DNA from: Ceratotherium simum simum | Lineage: Eukaryota; Chordata; Mammalia; Perissodactyla; Rhinocerotidae | Assembly: GCF_000283155.1 (NCBI RefSeq) | Contig: NW_004454177.1 | Coordinates: 2,292,128-2,356,127, forward strand | DNA length: 64,000 bases | Direction of reading: 5' to 3' | Part shown: positions 33,996-45,334 of the stretch, in pieces | How the letters are laid out: each line of letters starts with the position of its first letter | Numbering within the stretch: position 1 is the first letter of the stretch | The notes under the pieces: model-generated | Told to the model about the DNA's origin: nothing | The model's input: only the letters and a program-made list of their open reading frames with translations | Databases searched by the model: none | Translations under genes and position numbers: made by a program

Positions 33996-33999
33996 GACT

Positions 34000-34205
34000 A
34001 TGTTTTAGGCAAAATGTTAGAACTTTCACATTCCTTTTCTCACCCAATCCTCATAAAACCACTACAGAGTCTTACTCTCACTTCACAAGATCAAAAAAAG
34101 TTTAGAAAATTGATTTTTTTAAAAAAATCTCACACCAATGAGTCGTAGCGGCAAGATTCAAACTCAAGTCTGATTCCAGTGCTCAGTTGCCTTCCGCTGC
34201 ATCAT
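34000..34205 (-). mobile_element. MIR SINE, decayed, minus strand
   Basis: CCCAATCCTCATAAAACCAC, CTCACTTCACAAGATC and GGCAAGATTCAAACTCAAGT, CTGATTCCAGTGCTC, with an A/T-rich expansion in the middle. Confidence 0.6.
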
Positions 34206-35670
34206 CCTCCATATTTACCAAAGATGATTTCTCTTTGGTTTTTGCACACATGGGCTATTAACGGTTTTTGAGTTGTTTGGAGTGGATTCTTTTTTCTTCA
34301 GCAGCAGCATGTTTACCTTTCTTGGCTACCATTTAAAAAAAAAAGAATTCGCATTCCTGAAGCGCACACAATCCAACGGTGTTGAAAGCAGATGGTCCAC
34401 AAGTATGCTGTGAGACATGGGGAATCAAAATTAAAAGAAAAATTTGTCATAATTATGGAGTGCTATGGTGCTTTGTAGAAAAGAAAGTGGCTTTTTCTTC
34501 TTTATTAAGTTGGCCGTCATCCTTATTAAAGGTATTCTTTCAATCAAAGCTGAGACATTTTGCCCCGATGCATGAGTGTCTTGAAAGTTGAAGCGCAGAA
34601 CGCAGTGTTAGTTGTGTAAAACATGCAGATGTCTGCCCTGATCAATCTGCTTGAGAATTCTGTCGGCGGCTTGTGATTGTTTGAATGGGAAGAGTCTCTT
34701 CAATCATTTCTTGGAGCTCCCTCCAAGTCGTACAGAGGGCAAGAGGTGAGAGTCTCACCCTCTGAGTGTCAGAGGGTTCAGTGATTGGGGAAAGTGGGAG
34801 TCCAGGCTCCTCCATTCTGTCCTGACTCTGCCACTGTGCATCATGACCTTGCTCAAGTCATTAACCCCTTGTTTTTCTTATTGGTTCTTAGGGGACAATA
34901 ACACCATGCCAGCTCTGCTGAAAACAAGTCAGTTTTTCAGAAAAAGTCATCCGAACTTGTGCAAACCCAAAAGCCCTCTATTAGAAACAACCCTCTCTTC
35001 TTTCTTTCTTCCCCCTGACAGCAATGAATTTCTGTCCACAGCATGCCATTTTCAAAACCTTTGACATTTCACTATACCTCATCATTGCCTTCATCGTGGA
35101 TCATGCCAATTTGTCAGTTTTAATCTGTCTAAAAACCTGCATCTGCCAGCATAAACCTTTTTATTTCTTATATGTGGATACGCAGATTTCACACATTGAT
35201 TTTTGTGTAGTTCTGATTTCATGCAAGCTAAGCAAACAGTGACAGGTTGGTACTTGGAGTAATGAATGCTCAATCAGATTAATACAAATCAATGGCATTG
35301 GCAACTTTCGGATGAGGCACAGAGGGTGGGGTCTGGACAGCACGAGCTGCCAGAACAAGACAGATGGTCAGAAGCTGACACTCTTACCTCTTTATCTTGA
35401 TGGGCTCATTAGCAGATTCCTCTCCTTTGAGTCTCATTTTAGTTTCTTGGCTTTAAATGGCACCCCATAGACTGCCCACCATCCTGGAAAACTACTGACA
35501 TACCTTTCTCATGACCTGGCACAGAGAATATTCTAGAGCCCAAGGTCTGTTTAGCAGCCTGGAGGGCTAGGACTTAGGTAAATGGGTGCTGGAGCTACCG
35601 TTGATCCAATAAGACCATTGGAATCCAAAGAGTTAATATGTTCCAGTTAAAAACCTGCTTTTCTAAAAAC
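34206..35670. other. Unique sequence with a short MIR piece
   Basis: About 34815-34900 (CTGACTCTGCCACTGTGCAT, CTTGCTCAAGTCATTAACCC) is a MIR fragment. The rest is repeat-free. 34610-34740 and 35080-35300 look like candidate conserved non-coding sequence. No exon is supported. Confidence 0.5.
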
Positions 35671-35674
35671 TACT

Positions 35675-35895
35675 AGTTACTGAATGTCAAGTCCTGTACT
35701 AAGCACATTACATTATTTAATTCTCACAAGAACTCTAGGAGGTAGAGTCTATTATTTTTGTTGTTGTTCTTATTGTTATGATGTTATTTTGTAAGTGAGA
35801 AACTGAGGATTAAGTAGTTTGTCCAAAGGGCACAGCTGGTGAGTGGAAGAGGCAGAATTTGAGTCTGGGTCTGCAGGACTCTGAAGCCCTGGGGG
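35675..35895 (-). mobile_element. MIR SINE, minus strand
   Basis: TAATTCTCACAAGAACTCTA, GGAGGTAGAGTCTATTATT, a TTG/TTA expansion, then GAGAAACTGAGGATTAAGTA and GCAGAATTTGAGTCTGGGTC. Reversed MIR with a microsatellite inserted in the core. Confidence 0.75.
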
Positions 35896-36192
35896 TAACC
35901 ACTGGTGTCACCCCACATTGGCTTCACCACTGGTCTCGTAGGCAAGGGCAGATGCCTAAGACTTCAGGCAGTTTTTTCCATCCTGAACTGGTTCTTGCAC
36001 ATCTTTCTTTCCTTCCTTTCTTTAGGCCTCAGACTCTCAGCTGTCTCTTCCCTCCCTTTTTTGAAACCTACATCTATCCTCAGGTTCTTTCCCCTTTGAG
36101 GCTGGCGCTGGAGCAGGGTGTAGTTTCCTTGGCTCCCTTTCTTCCTATACTTGCTCCAGATGAGCACCATCACAAGAAAAAACAGTGCGTTG

Positions 36193-36390
36193 AGGCTGGC
36201 CCCATGGTGTAGTGGTTAAGTTTGGCGTGCTCCACTTTGGCAATCTGGGCTTGCAAGTTTGGATCCAGGCACAGATCTACAGCACTCATCAGCCATGCTG
36301 TGGTGGTGATTCACATACAAAGTAGAGGAAGACTGGCATAGATGTTACCTCAGGGATAATCTTCCTCAGCAAAAAAAAGAAAGAAAACAA
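36193..36390 (+). mobile_element. ERE SINE with a single 3' module
   Basis: AGGCTGGCCCCATGGTGTAG, GTGGTTAAGTTTGGCG, then CATGCTGTGGTGG and one GAGGAAGACTGGCATAGATG module ending CTTCCTCAGC directly in the A-rich tail. The second module of the other long EREs is missing. Flanks AAAAAACAGTGCGTT and AAAAAACACTGGGTT differ at two positions. Confidence 0.9.
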
Positions 36391-36394
36391 AAAA

Positions 36395-36945
36395 CACTGG
36401 GTTACCCAAAGGTTTCAGAAATCCCTCAGGGTGTTAAAGTCATTGAATCATCAAACAGAGGTCCTGACTTCCTATTTAAATTTTTTTAAAATTATTCTTG
36501 GTTAGTGATTTCCTTTCTAGGTGGTGACTTAAGTTCTCTGTTAATTGACTTGGCTACTTAAATTAGAGGTTGGAGAGAGTCAGCTTGAAGGAGCTGTTGA
36601 GTGTGAGGTTCTTAGACCTGGTCTAAGCCCATTTCATAATATTTACCCTAAATATGAGTGAGTTCTGCATTTCTTCATTCCTTTGCTCCTGGTCAGCTTT
36701 TCCAATTGAGAATAACACTTCCATCTCCGGACCCCCAAAATCGTCTATGGGGCTTCAAACGTCAGCTTTGCAGATGCTTTCCCATACTCAGAGCAATCTC
36801 CCTGGCCCCAGCTGCCAATGTCCTGTCCTCTCTCTAGATGCTGGCAGTTTGCCAGCAGAACGCTCACCAGTCATATCCCAACATTGCTTCTCCCTTCTAT
36901 CAGTACTGTCCTTTGTTGTCTAAGCAACTAGCCCCCACCCTTTCA
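36395..36945. other. Unique sequence
   Basis: Nothing firm. Short frames without known motifs. Confidence 0.5.
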
Positions 36946-36949
36946 ACCA

Positions 36950-37420
36950 ACTCAGTCTCTGAGCTTTGCCACATAGTCTTGCAGTCACCCTCCCCACTTC
37001 CTTAAACAATGCGACTCTATCTTGGATTCTCTGACACTACTTTCCTGGTTCTCCAAACTCCATGGTTTCTCCTCTATCTTCATTTTCTACCACTGCCTAC
37101 AATGTAAACCCCACTGCTTAGTCCTTGCCTTCTGCTTTTAAGCTTTTACATTCACTGCCCTCAAGAGCTTACCCAGACTTGTGGTTTCAATTACCCCTGT
37201 AATAAGGATTCACAAATCTCCACACCTACACACACTGTCGTCTTAGTTCCAAATAGTTTCCTAGGGGAAATTTCCACTTGAAGCTTCCACCATTATCTCT
37301 AACTTACCATGGCTAAACTTCCCATTTCTGTCCATAACATCACCATCCTTCTAGGCTCATTGACTTCAACCTGAACACATTCTCTCCCATCAAACTTATC
37401 CACTCATCTATGTATTCATT
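36950..37420 (+). mobile_element. L2 LINE internal fragment
   Basis: GATTCTCTGACACTACTTTC, CTGGTTCTCCAAACTCC, GAAATTTCCACTTGAAGC, CTAACTTACCATGGCTAAAC and ACATCACCATCCTTCTAGGC run in the order of the L2 ORF2 3' region. Confidence 0.6.
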
Positions 37421-37429
37421 CATCCACTC

Positions 37430-37525
37430 ATTTGTTCATTCACTCCCTCAATAAATATTTACTAAATGCCTATTCTGTGTCAGGTTCTGGGTGAGACATT
37501 AAAGATACAAAAATAAATGACATAT
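37430..37525 (-). mobile_element. L2 LINE 3' end, minus strand
   Basis: TTCATTCACTCCCTCAATAA, ATATTTACTAAATGCCTATT and CTGTGTCAGGTTCTGGGTGA: reversed L2 terminus, lying between two plus-strand L2 pieces. Confidence 0.7.
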
Positions 37526-37574
37526 CCTGAATCTAACATTGAAGACCCTCCGTCCATGAAAGACATCCCCTATA

Positions 37575-37990
37575 CAAAATTTTCTCTTATGGTTTCCAAC
37601 AGCACTAAGTGCTTCAGTCAAACTGATGTCCAATCCTTCACACTAACATGTTCTTTCTTACTTCCTTTGTTCTTATTGTTCTTCCTGCCTGGAATAAACT
37701 TTTCTGATCTTTCTGCCACCTAAAATCAACATTTCCTTCAAGACCCATGTATTTTCAAAGTCTCAACATAAAGCTTTTTCCCTTCTCTGAATTCCTATAG
37801 GATTTTGTGATTCAGTGGTCCCCCCTTCCCACTGTGACCATAGAAAGTAGGAAGGTATAGCAGAGAATGTTTTAGTAATAGAAAAGTCTTAGAATCCTTT
37901 ACTAAAGTTTTCATAAGCAAAGGCATATTTTCTGGGCAAGGACAAGATTGATTCATTCCTTTACTCATTCCTTTATTCATTCATTTCTGA
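37575..37990 (+). mobile_element. L2 LINE fragment
   Basis: CTTCCTGCCTGGAATAAACT, CACCTAAAATCAACATTTCC and TTCAAGACCCATGTATT match L2 3' landmarks. The right-hand part becomes unclear after 37800. Confidence 0.5.
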
Positions 37991-38009
37991 GCTCTGTGCA
38001 AAAAGGCAT

Positions 38010-38990
38010 GAGCTTCCAGAGGGCATGAGCCCATTACCCGAGTGGCTGTCCATGCTGTTGCTCACTGTGCACCCTGGACTGACCTGACCCTGCTGCTCTG
38101 TAGCCCACTGGCACTTGCTGACAGAGATCAGGCTTGGTTGAAGGAGGAGCTAGATATGGAATACCTGTTCACGGTAAAGGAGCTATGTCAGCAAGACACC
38201 CTCATGCCCACTCAATTTCATGATGGATCTCTTCCAGAGAGTCCATCCCAACAGGGTAACCAATAACCTGAACACCTTCACAGGCAATATGCCTTGATAG
38301 TTTAAGGAGAAGACATATGCCAACCAGAACCACTTTTTCTTCTACATATCCTCGGAGGACAATCACAAGAAAGTTCTGCAAGTTGAGCTCCACATGTTCA
38401 AATGCCACCATTTGCCCGGGACCTTGTCCATGACAAAGCCTACCATTATCACTGGGTGGAAGTTCATAAGTCCTTGGCACACACCAGAATCAGAGTGAGG
38501 AAGCCTATTTTCAACCAAGGATCTTCCTCTAGCCTCTGAAATCTGGCCCAGTTGGTAAGTGGAAGTGGCTGGATGTCACGAAACACCTCAGTCCAGAGCT
38601 TTCTGGGACAGACCATGAAGCTACCAAATTACGGTTACCACAGGATTCAATAAAGGGTATTACAATGATAACAGGAACTCCTTACTGGTCTTCTACCAAC
38701 AACAAGGGTAAGAATTTGTTTTTGCTGAAAGGGCTACCTTCCCATGCCCATCAAACCACACTCTTTCTCAGAGCTGGAGAGTCCCAGGCAGAACTGTCTG
38801 CAGACCTCACCTCAGCTACCCCAGACAGTGGCCCCAGAGTGCAGGACACAGCTTGATGGGACTTATGTTGGCCAGAAGTATCTGTTCTACATGGACTTCC
38901 AGGGATATCAGCTATATGGATGGGGATATCTCATCTTGAGGCTATCAAGTAAATAGCCGCAAGATCAATGGCTCTACCCTCTGGGCCATA
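38010..38990 (+). pseudogene. Candidate degenerate gene remnant, unidentified (weak TGF-beta-like hints)
   Basis: A repeat-free kilobase carries coding-like text in shifting frames. A hydrophobic leader-like segment is followed by FFFYISS...VLQVELHMFK (from 38328), GKWKWLDVTKHL (38554) and QKYLFYMDFQ...GWGYLI (38874). The order and spacing loosely recall the prodomain and early mature region of TGF-beta superfamily proteins. The frames differ (third, first, third codon phase), stops intervene, the defining C-terminal cysteines are not seen, and no poly-A tail marks a retrocopy. I do not recognise the parent and this could be chance. Confidence 0.18.
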
Positions 38991-38994
38991 GGTC

Positions 38995-40265
38995 AACACC
39001 AAAGACCCTTGTAAGCACACCCTGGCACCCAGCTTCACTCACCTGGGGTTGTGGAGTGGAAGAGAATGAGGAGGAGGGAGGCAATATCCATTAGAGAGCC
39101 TGCAGCTCAGTATTCTCATTTCGACAGAGTGTTTAACTCCTCATGTGAGCTTGAGAAGTCAATGATTCTTTCTAGGCTTCAGTATATCCATTGGTAAAAT
39201 GAAATTGCCTTTACATCATAGGATGTTCAAGGGTCTGGAGAAGGCATTGGGAGGAGGGATCTCATAGAAGTTTGAGGGAGGGGTGGCTTCTGCTTCTGTC
39301 ATACCTTTTTCTGCAGTGATTACTCACCACTTTATTCCCAGGATCTAGCAGAGTGAATGGCACATATAAGCCCTCAATATGCATCAAATGAAAAAAATGA
39401 ATGCATTGAGGCTTCTGCAGTCATTCATTCTCTTGAGGGCTGTGTATGAGTATTTCAGAGATGGGAGAATAGCTATATTTCTTTTCTGCTTCCCTACTCC
39501 CTTCCCCAGTGCTCAGTTAACAAACATCTCACCTTGGGCCAAAAGTCTGTGACCCGTTCACCCCCCCACTCACCCAGTTGGCTTGTGTAGTGGGAATCAT
39601 GTGTGGTTGTCTTGGGATACTGTTCATTCAGAGAAGTTTAATGAAGACTCTTAACATCATCCCTGCTCTGGGGTGTGGGTATGGATCAAGGTGGAAAAGG
39701 AGGAGGATTCAGAAGTTGGGGTCCAAAGTCTGGGGCCTACTAGCCTCCTTTGAGAGTTCTATGCCTTGTCCAAGCTCAGACCTGAACTTGGTCTCTTGAG
39801 CCCTGTCTCAGGAGGCTGGGGAGTAGAAGGAGGGTGGGGTTTGGGATGGAACAGGGTAGATGTAAGAGATCTAAGCATGTTGACTGGAGCTAGATGCTCC
39901 TGTTCTCCAGTACTGTGCCTTTCACCAGCCTTCCTATGCCTTAGACTACTGTAAATGACAGAGAGAACTAGAACCCCATCTCTGCAGGACCAGGCAACAG
40001 GGCGCCTACTTCCCCCATGAACTGAGACTGGGTATGGAAGGAAAAGGCCCTTTCGACAGTTACTAGCCCTCCCCTTGACAGTCTAGTCTGAGTTCCATGT
40101 GAGACTTCCAGGCCTCTAATTGAATCAGAGCCAGAGCTCTTGTTGCCTTCCCCTGAAGCTTCCTCTGTGCCACCAAGTGGTATGAAGATAACAATGTCTT
40201 TCTCCTGGGTTAGTTATCTATCTATTGTCTGTCATTCTCATACCCATCCTTCTACACTCTGTTCA
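38995..40265. other. Mostly unique sequence with small MIR and L2 pieces
   Basis: A MIR-like fragment at about 39125-39215 (GAGCTTGAGAAGTCAATGAT, CATTGGTAAAATGAAATT) and an L2 terminus at about 39325-39400 (ATCTAGCAGAGTGAATGGCA, AATATGCATCAAATG). No gene found. Confidence 0.5.
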
Positions 40266-40269
40266 GACT

Positions 40270-40795
40270 TCTGTGTCAGCTGCCTTCCTAATTGGTTCTG
40301 CATATTAGGAGGCACTGGTGGGAGATCAGAAATTAGAAGTGGAGAGAAATTATTATTCCTTTCTCTCTTTCTTTCTCTTCTTTTGCTTCTGGCAGCAACT
40401 ATGCAAGTGGCTGCATTGCTTTTACGATCCCAGCTTTGGTGGCAGCAGTTCTTCCTTGATGGTTCTAGTAGTGACCATGAGGTTCCCTCTCTATGGGGTC
40501 AGCATCTGGTGGGTGGTCTACCCCATGGGTCCAGTATCTGCTAAATGCAACCATTTTGTATTGTGCCTGGTCCCCTCACGAACTAGCACTGTGTCATTGA
40601 GTTCTGCATTCTGGAAACACCAATCTCTTCTTCTTTTTCTCTAGCCATATTTTCTTCCTTCCTGTAGTAAATAAGTTCTGGGTCACTTCTTCTCCTCTTT
40701 TGCCTGGTTTCATCACTTCAAGTCTCTTATAACTGGTTCCCTGTATTAAATTCCTTCTGTTTGTTTTTCTAGTTGCCCCCTGTCTGATACACAAA
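40270..40795 (+). mobile_element. LTR-like interspersed repeat (class uncertain)
   Basis: AGGAGGCACTGGTGGGAGAT, GCAGCAACTATGCAAGTGGC, and a terminus GTATTAAATTCCTTCTGTTT then CCCCTGTCTGATACACA, the ending style of a mammalian LTR (...CTGATACA). Left boundary and family uncertain; no target duplication found. Confidence 0.42.
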
Positions 40796-40891
40796 AATTA
40801 AGGAAGGTAGCTATTCATAGATAGAAAAAAATTTTCTCATTTTTTCCCCCAAAAGATATAGGAATAAGGAAATACAAGAAATGAGATTAAT

Positions 40892-41159
40892 GGAGCCAGC
40901 CCCATGGCTGAGTGGTTAAAGTTTCCTGCACTCAGCTTCAACGGCCCAGCTTTGCAGGTTCGGATCCTGGGTGCAGACCTACACCACTCATCAGCCCTGC
41001 TGTGGAGGTATCCCACATGCAAAAAATAGAGGAAGATTGGCACAGATGTTAGCTCAGCGCTAATCTTCCTCAAGCAAAAATAAGAGTAGGATTGGCAACA
41101 GATGTTAGCTCAGGGCTAATCTTCCTCACCAAAAAAAATAAATAAATAAAAATAAAAAC
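40892..41159 (+). mobile_element. ERE SINE, long subtype
   Basis: GGAGCCAGCCCCATGGCTGA, GGTTCGGATCC, GGAGGTATCCCACATGC and both 3' modules, ending in AAATAAATAAATAAAAATAA. Flanked by the perfect 13-bp duplication AAATGAGATTAAT (40879-40891, 41160-41172). Confidence 0.95.
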
Positions 41160-41172
41160 AAATGAGATTAAT

Positions 41173-41635
41173 AAACAAATACATTATATTCCATTGTAGT
41201 TAACTAAGCACTACCTTGTTGGTCATAAAATTAGATGACTGTTTTAATATTATTTTTCTCAATTAAAAACACATTTCCATATGTGATGCTATCTCCATTG
41301 AAATTGAACTTACGTATATGTCATCTTAAATTAATTCTGAATAATGTTTTACATTTTAACTTATTGTACTCTTTAAACCATTGGATACATCTTGTTGCCA
41401 TAATGTATCTAATTAACTGTGATATTTCTCCACACATACAAAAAATGATGTCTTCCTCTGTGGTATATTGTGGATGTATAGCATGGGTTAGATTTAAGCG
41501 AAGCAAACTTAAGAAACAAATGACTCCTGCACTGCTGCTAGCAAATGTCTGCATGAATGATATCATCAAGAAATCATTTATTTGAAAATTTTAAAAGAGT
41601 TGTGATCTGAGTGTTAATCTGCAGGGAACTAGCTG
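41173..41635. other. Unique AT-rich sequence
   Basis: A 116-codon frame at 41235-41585 opens with an ATG-like region but is AT-driven and carries no motif. No gene supported. Confidence 0.5.
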
Positions 41636-41639
41636 ATGA

Positions 41640-41965
41640 ATGATAATCTGTCCACCCATTCGTCCAGCACAGGAAAATCTATGGAGTCATTGAAGGTGAT
41701 GTTCATCAATGTTCATTGACATTGCAAGATGTTTACAGTACATTGTTGAGTGAAAAAATTGGTTATAATATTTGCACAATATGATTGCATTTTTTTTTGT
41801 TTAAAAAATATTTGTATAGAAAAAACACTGGAAGTAAAAGCAGAGATAACAATGATTATCTTTTGTTAGCGGGACCACATATGGTTTTTAATTTTCTTTT
41901 TGATGAGTTGGTTTTTTACACTTTATACAATGAAGATATATTCATTTTATAAAGGAAAAATTTTA
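41640..41965 (+). mobile_element. LINE 3' UTR-like repeat (L1M/HAL1 type, tentative)
   Basis: ACAGTACATTGTTGAGTGAA, AATATGATTGCATTTTTTTT, ATAGAAAAAACACTGGAAGT and TACACTTTATACAATGAAGA follow a common mammalian LINE 3' UTR pattern. Confidence 0.4.
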
Positions 41966-42149
41966 AGTTAGTTAAAAGACAAACAAGTGTGCTCACTGAT
42001 TTGTATAACATGTGGAGCTGGCCGAAGAAGAGTGTGAGAGTGGCAAGGGGAGCAAGGAGGACTGGGGAGGGATGTCTCTGAACATGGAGATAGCATATCA
42101 TATATATCACCCCATCCAGATTGTCAGGTGGGTTCCCGCCTTACAGGAA

Positions 42150-42495
42150 CAAGGTTCTGGATGACCTCTAAGGCTTTTCTTAATTCAAGGTTCCAAGATC
42201 CAACCTAAGATTCAAGTCAAAGAAAATTTATTGGTGATTATCCTATGCCAGGATCTATACCAGGTCCTAGAGAGAGAGAGATGAAGGCCCAGTATCTGTC
42301 CTCTGGGCACCTGTGGTTTTCTCAAAGGATTAGTGGTGGCTTTGGAGTGGAAATATTTCTCTTTGAACCCTCCCTCTGCCCGTCACTAGCTGTGTGACCT
42401 TGGGGATTTCTTCTCCTCTTTGAGTTTCAGATTTTTCATCTTTAAAGAGAAGGTGATAATTCTTCCTTTTCTTTGTTTGGAGGATTAAGTAGAAT
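42150..42495. mobile_element. Cluster of ancient fragments: L3-like (+), L2 (-), MIR (+)
   Basis: About 42150-42205 (TTCTGGATGACCTCTAAGGC) resembles an L3/CR1 terminus. 42215-42310 (TTGGTGATTATCCTATGCCA, GGATCTATACCAGGTCC) is a reversed L2 end. 42355-42495 (GTCACTAGCTGTGTGACCTT, AGTTTCAGATTTTTCATC) is a plus-strand MIR. Confidence 0.62.
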
Positions 42496-42508
42496 AATAA
42501 AATAATCC

Positions 42509-42592
42509 AAGAGGAAGACAGGGAGGGAGAAGAGGAGGAGGAAGAGAGAGAGAGAAAAGAATAGGGAAGGAGAGTGAGAGGGAGAGAGAGAG
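42509..42592. repeat. (GA)n/(GGA)n polypurine tract
   Basis: More than 80 bases almost entirely purine, with GAGAGAGAGAGA and GGGAGAGAGAGAG runs, immediately after the MIR tail. Confidence 0.85.
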
Positions 42593-42599
42593 TCATTTC

Positions 42600-43244
42600 T
42601 TTTCTAGGCCAGTTTAGGCTTTTTAGGAGTGAGAACAATCAATAGGAACAAAGAAGAAAATAGGAAAAAAAATCCTTACCCAAGGAGGGGTAGCAAAACT
42701 TTAAGAGTGAAGCAATGGATACAACAAATGGGCTAAAAGTTAATCACACAGAGATTTCGTAATTTTGTAGTACCTCCTCACAGTCTTTGCCCTTTGTGAG
42801 CACATAGGGCTTTATCACAACTAGATTTTCCATGTAATCTGCATGTGGTCACTGAAGGACAAAGGATCTGCTTGGCCCATGTTTCACAGATCCCCCAGAT
42901 AAATGAGAAATGAGGCTGCCCTGGACAATGGTGGAAGAAGGAAGAGCCACGGTCCACTGAGTCCCCCTCATAGACACAGAGTGGACAATACTGTGTGGGG
43001 ACAAGGGAGGCTGGTAAGGGAATGATTACTCTGCCACAGTAAATTACTTCTATCTTATAGAAAATTTGTAGTTTCTATATCTTTGTAAAACAAATATGTA
43101 GAAAACCTTTACAGAAATAGCTTTTCTGTGTATTTCAGTTTATTATGTTCCAATAATTACAAGTGAAGGATCCAGTCCTATCCCCACTCCCAACGCCCCT
43201 TAACCAAATGCTCTGTGGAAGAGAGAAATGTAATGACCTTAAGA
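42600..43244. other. Unique sequence
   Basis: No feature recognised. Confidence 0.5.
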
Positions 43245-43425
43245 TAGTATCAAACACCAACCAACATCCAATACACAATCTGACATCCTTTTGATCTTCC
43301 GTCTTATCTCCCAACTATGCTACAAGCACCCTGAAATCAAGAGTCACATCTTCATCTCCATTTGGAGGAATTCTTAGCATAGAGCTGGTCTCAATAAATA
43401 ATTATGTGAAGCGTTCTCCAATACT
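43245..43425 (+). mobile_element. L2 LINE 3' end fragment
   Basis: ATCTGACATCCTTTTGATC, CTACAAGCACCCTGAAATCA and TAGCATAGAGCTGGTCTCAA then TAAATAATTATGTGAAG; decayed L2 terminus. Confidence 0.6.
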
Positions 43426-43429
43426 CCTC

Positions 43430-43685
43430 TCTCACCAAAATTATTCCATTATTTATGTTTACATTGTACAATTATCAACCAACCATGGTAAATCAAAATA
43501 ATTCACTTTCAATTGGCTAAATAGATTTATTAACAGAGTGAATAATTATTCACCAGTAAGTGATTCAGCCTAATTTGTTTAAGTGTAGGTCATAGATAAA
43601 ATGTCATGTTCTCATCATGCTAAGATATGGATATGAAGAAGAGATAAGTCAGACAAAGGCACTGATTTCAGCACTGGATGAAGGA
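43430..43685. other. Unique AT-rich sequence
   Basis: No gene or repeat recognised. Confidence 0.45.
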
Positions 43686-43689
43686 CAAG

Positions 43690-43840
43690 TTAATTTAAAG
43701 GGAAATCAATTAATCCAGCACTGTGCCAGCTGACAGGAGGAATAAAGAATGTACAATTGCCCTGTCCTCAAGGAGTTTTGAATCAAATTGAAGAGTCAAG
43801 ATATTCACGGCAATTAGGAGATCACAATGATACTATATAT
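43690..43840 (-). mobile_element. L2 LINE fragment, minus strand
   Basis: CAGCACTGTGCCAGCTGACA, GGAATAAAGAATGTACAAT and GCCCTGTCCTCAAGGAGTTT: reversed L2 just inside its 3' end. Confidence 0.65.
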
Positions 43841-44099
43841 TCAAAACAAAAAGATATGGAATAAACCAGCCTTTTCAGGTAGGATTCCTTTTAAAAATAA
43901 CAAATTCACTTATTAAATCAGAAAAAGTATATAACAAAATATTAAAAATCATGTCATATGATCCTTCAGAGGTAAGAACTATTAACATTTTGATCCATCT
44001 CCAGCATTATTTTTTGTACAAATAATAGGTATTTTAAATAAAACAAGATCACACCATAAAACTGCTTTTAACTTATTATTTACATTCAACAATATATTA

Positions 44100-44905
44100 T
44101 AAACAAAATTGAAAATATTCTTACCAAATTGCAGATTACACAAAGCTAGGGAGGAGAGCCATTGATGAAAGAATCACAATCTTGAAAGATCTTGCCAGAA
44201 GAGAACAAGGGCCAGACTAACAAGATTCAATTTAACAGAGGTACTTCTAAAATCCTTAACTTAGATTGAAAGCCTGTAGGTCTTGGTTGACTACAAGCAC
44301 AATTTGAATCAACAATGTCACTGGCTTTCAAAAGGTTAATGTAACCTAGACTGTCTCAACAAAAGTGTGGTGCTCGATAATAGGAAGGAGAAGTCTCTTT
44401 CTAGGTTGTGCTGATCTCACCAGATCTTTGAGTTCTATATTCAATTTTGTGCCAAGATTGGTCAAGACGACAATAACCAAGATGAAAATTATGTCATGTG
44501 AGTCATAATAGCAAGAGATAGAGGTGCTTACCTGGAAAAGAGGAGACTTGAAGGTTCTGTGTGTGTGTGTGCCTGTGCATGTGTGTGTATGTGTGCATGT
44601 GGAAATTCTTAGCAACATACAGACACAGGAAGAGCTGTCCCGAGAAAGAACAATTGGATGTATTTTGTGTAACTTCGGAGGGCAAAAATAGTTGGACAAC
44701 TCTGAGATCATCTTCACAGCACCCTAGAAGGAATAATTATATAAACATCTGAGCTGTCCAACAATAGAACAGACTGTCTTTGTGGTGGCAAGATCCCTTC
44801 TCTAAAATACTTAAGCAGAGGTAGAATAAGGAATATTGTAGAAAGGTTTTTACCATTGGACTTGAAGAACCGTGTGGTCCCTTTCAACTCTAAAGTTATG
44901 AGATA
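44100..44905 (+). mobile_element. L3/CR1-type LINE relic
   Basis: Landmarks in order: TTGAGTTCTATATTCAATTT, CTGGAAAAGAGGAGACTTGA, TTTTGTGTAACTTCGGAGGG, ATAAACATCTGAGCTGTCCA, ACAATAGAACAGACTGTCTT and the CR1-style terminus TGGTCCCTTTCAACTCTAAA. One of the oldest and longest ancient LINE pieces in the window. Interrupted by a GT microsatellite. No usable frame. Confidence 0.68.
44559..44602. repeat. (GT)n-rich microsatellite
   Basis: GTGTGTGTGTGTG followed by GTGCATGTGTGTGTATGTGTG. The reverse-strand frames rich in HTHT are artefacts of it. Confidence 0.85.
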
Positions 44906-45104
44906 AAGCAAAAGAATGTAATCGAACTAAATAAATAACTTTTACTCTTGATGTGTGTATTTGTGTGTGTGCAAGTATATGGGCATATAAAATTATCTAG
45001 ATTTTAAAATACTTGTATTTTGGAAATTTTCTCTTAAAAATATATCTTAAGCTTAAGTCTTAAAAAAAAATTACTACTTACTTCTCCATGATGTAATAAA
45101 GAAA

Positions 45105-45295
45105 GACAGGCTGAGTTTGAATTCTAGCTATGCCTTGTGCTAACAGTATGATCTTGAGAAATATGGTTAAACTCTGAGTCTTCTTATCTCTACTTTACAA
45201 ATGAAGATATAACCTGCAGTCATAGGAGCATTGTGAAGATTAAGAGACTTATGCTATCACACTGCCTGGCACATATTAGGTACTTAAGACATAGT
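45105..45295 (+). mobile_element. MIR SINE
   Basis: GGCTGAGTTTGAATTCTAGC, GATCTTGAGAAATATGGTTA, CTTATCTCTACTTTACAAAT, GCATTGTGAAGATTAAG and CACTGCCTGGCACATATTAG; near full-length MIR ending in the microsatellite below. Confidence 0.8.
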
Positions 45296-45297
45296 AA

Positions 45298-45331
45298 TTG
45301 TTGTTGTTGTTGCTATTGTTATTATTATTAT
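45298..45331. repeat. (TTG)n(TTA)n microsatellite
   Basis: TTGTTGTTGTTGTTGCTATTG then TTATTATTATTATA, at the 3' end of the MIR. Confidence 0.85.
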
Positions 45332-45334
45332 ACT

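Noticed and set aside
40140..40544. 134-codon plus-strand frame with a hydrophobic stretch
   Set aside because: TTG start; it runs into an LTR-like repeat and the hydrophobic part is a pyrimidine-rich low-complexity stretch.
44346..44717. 123-codon minus-strand frame with THTHTCTG-like repeats
   Set aside because: Generated by the GT microsatellite inside an L3/CR1 relic.
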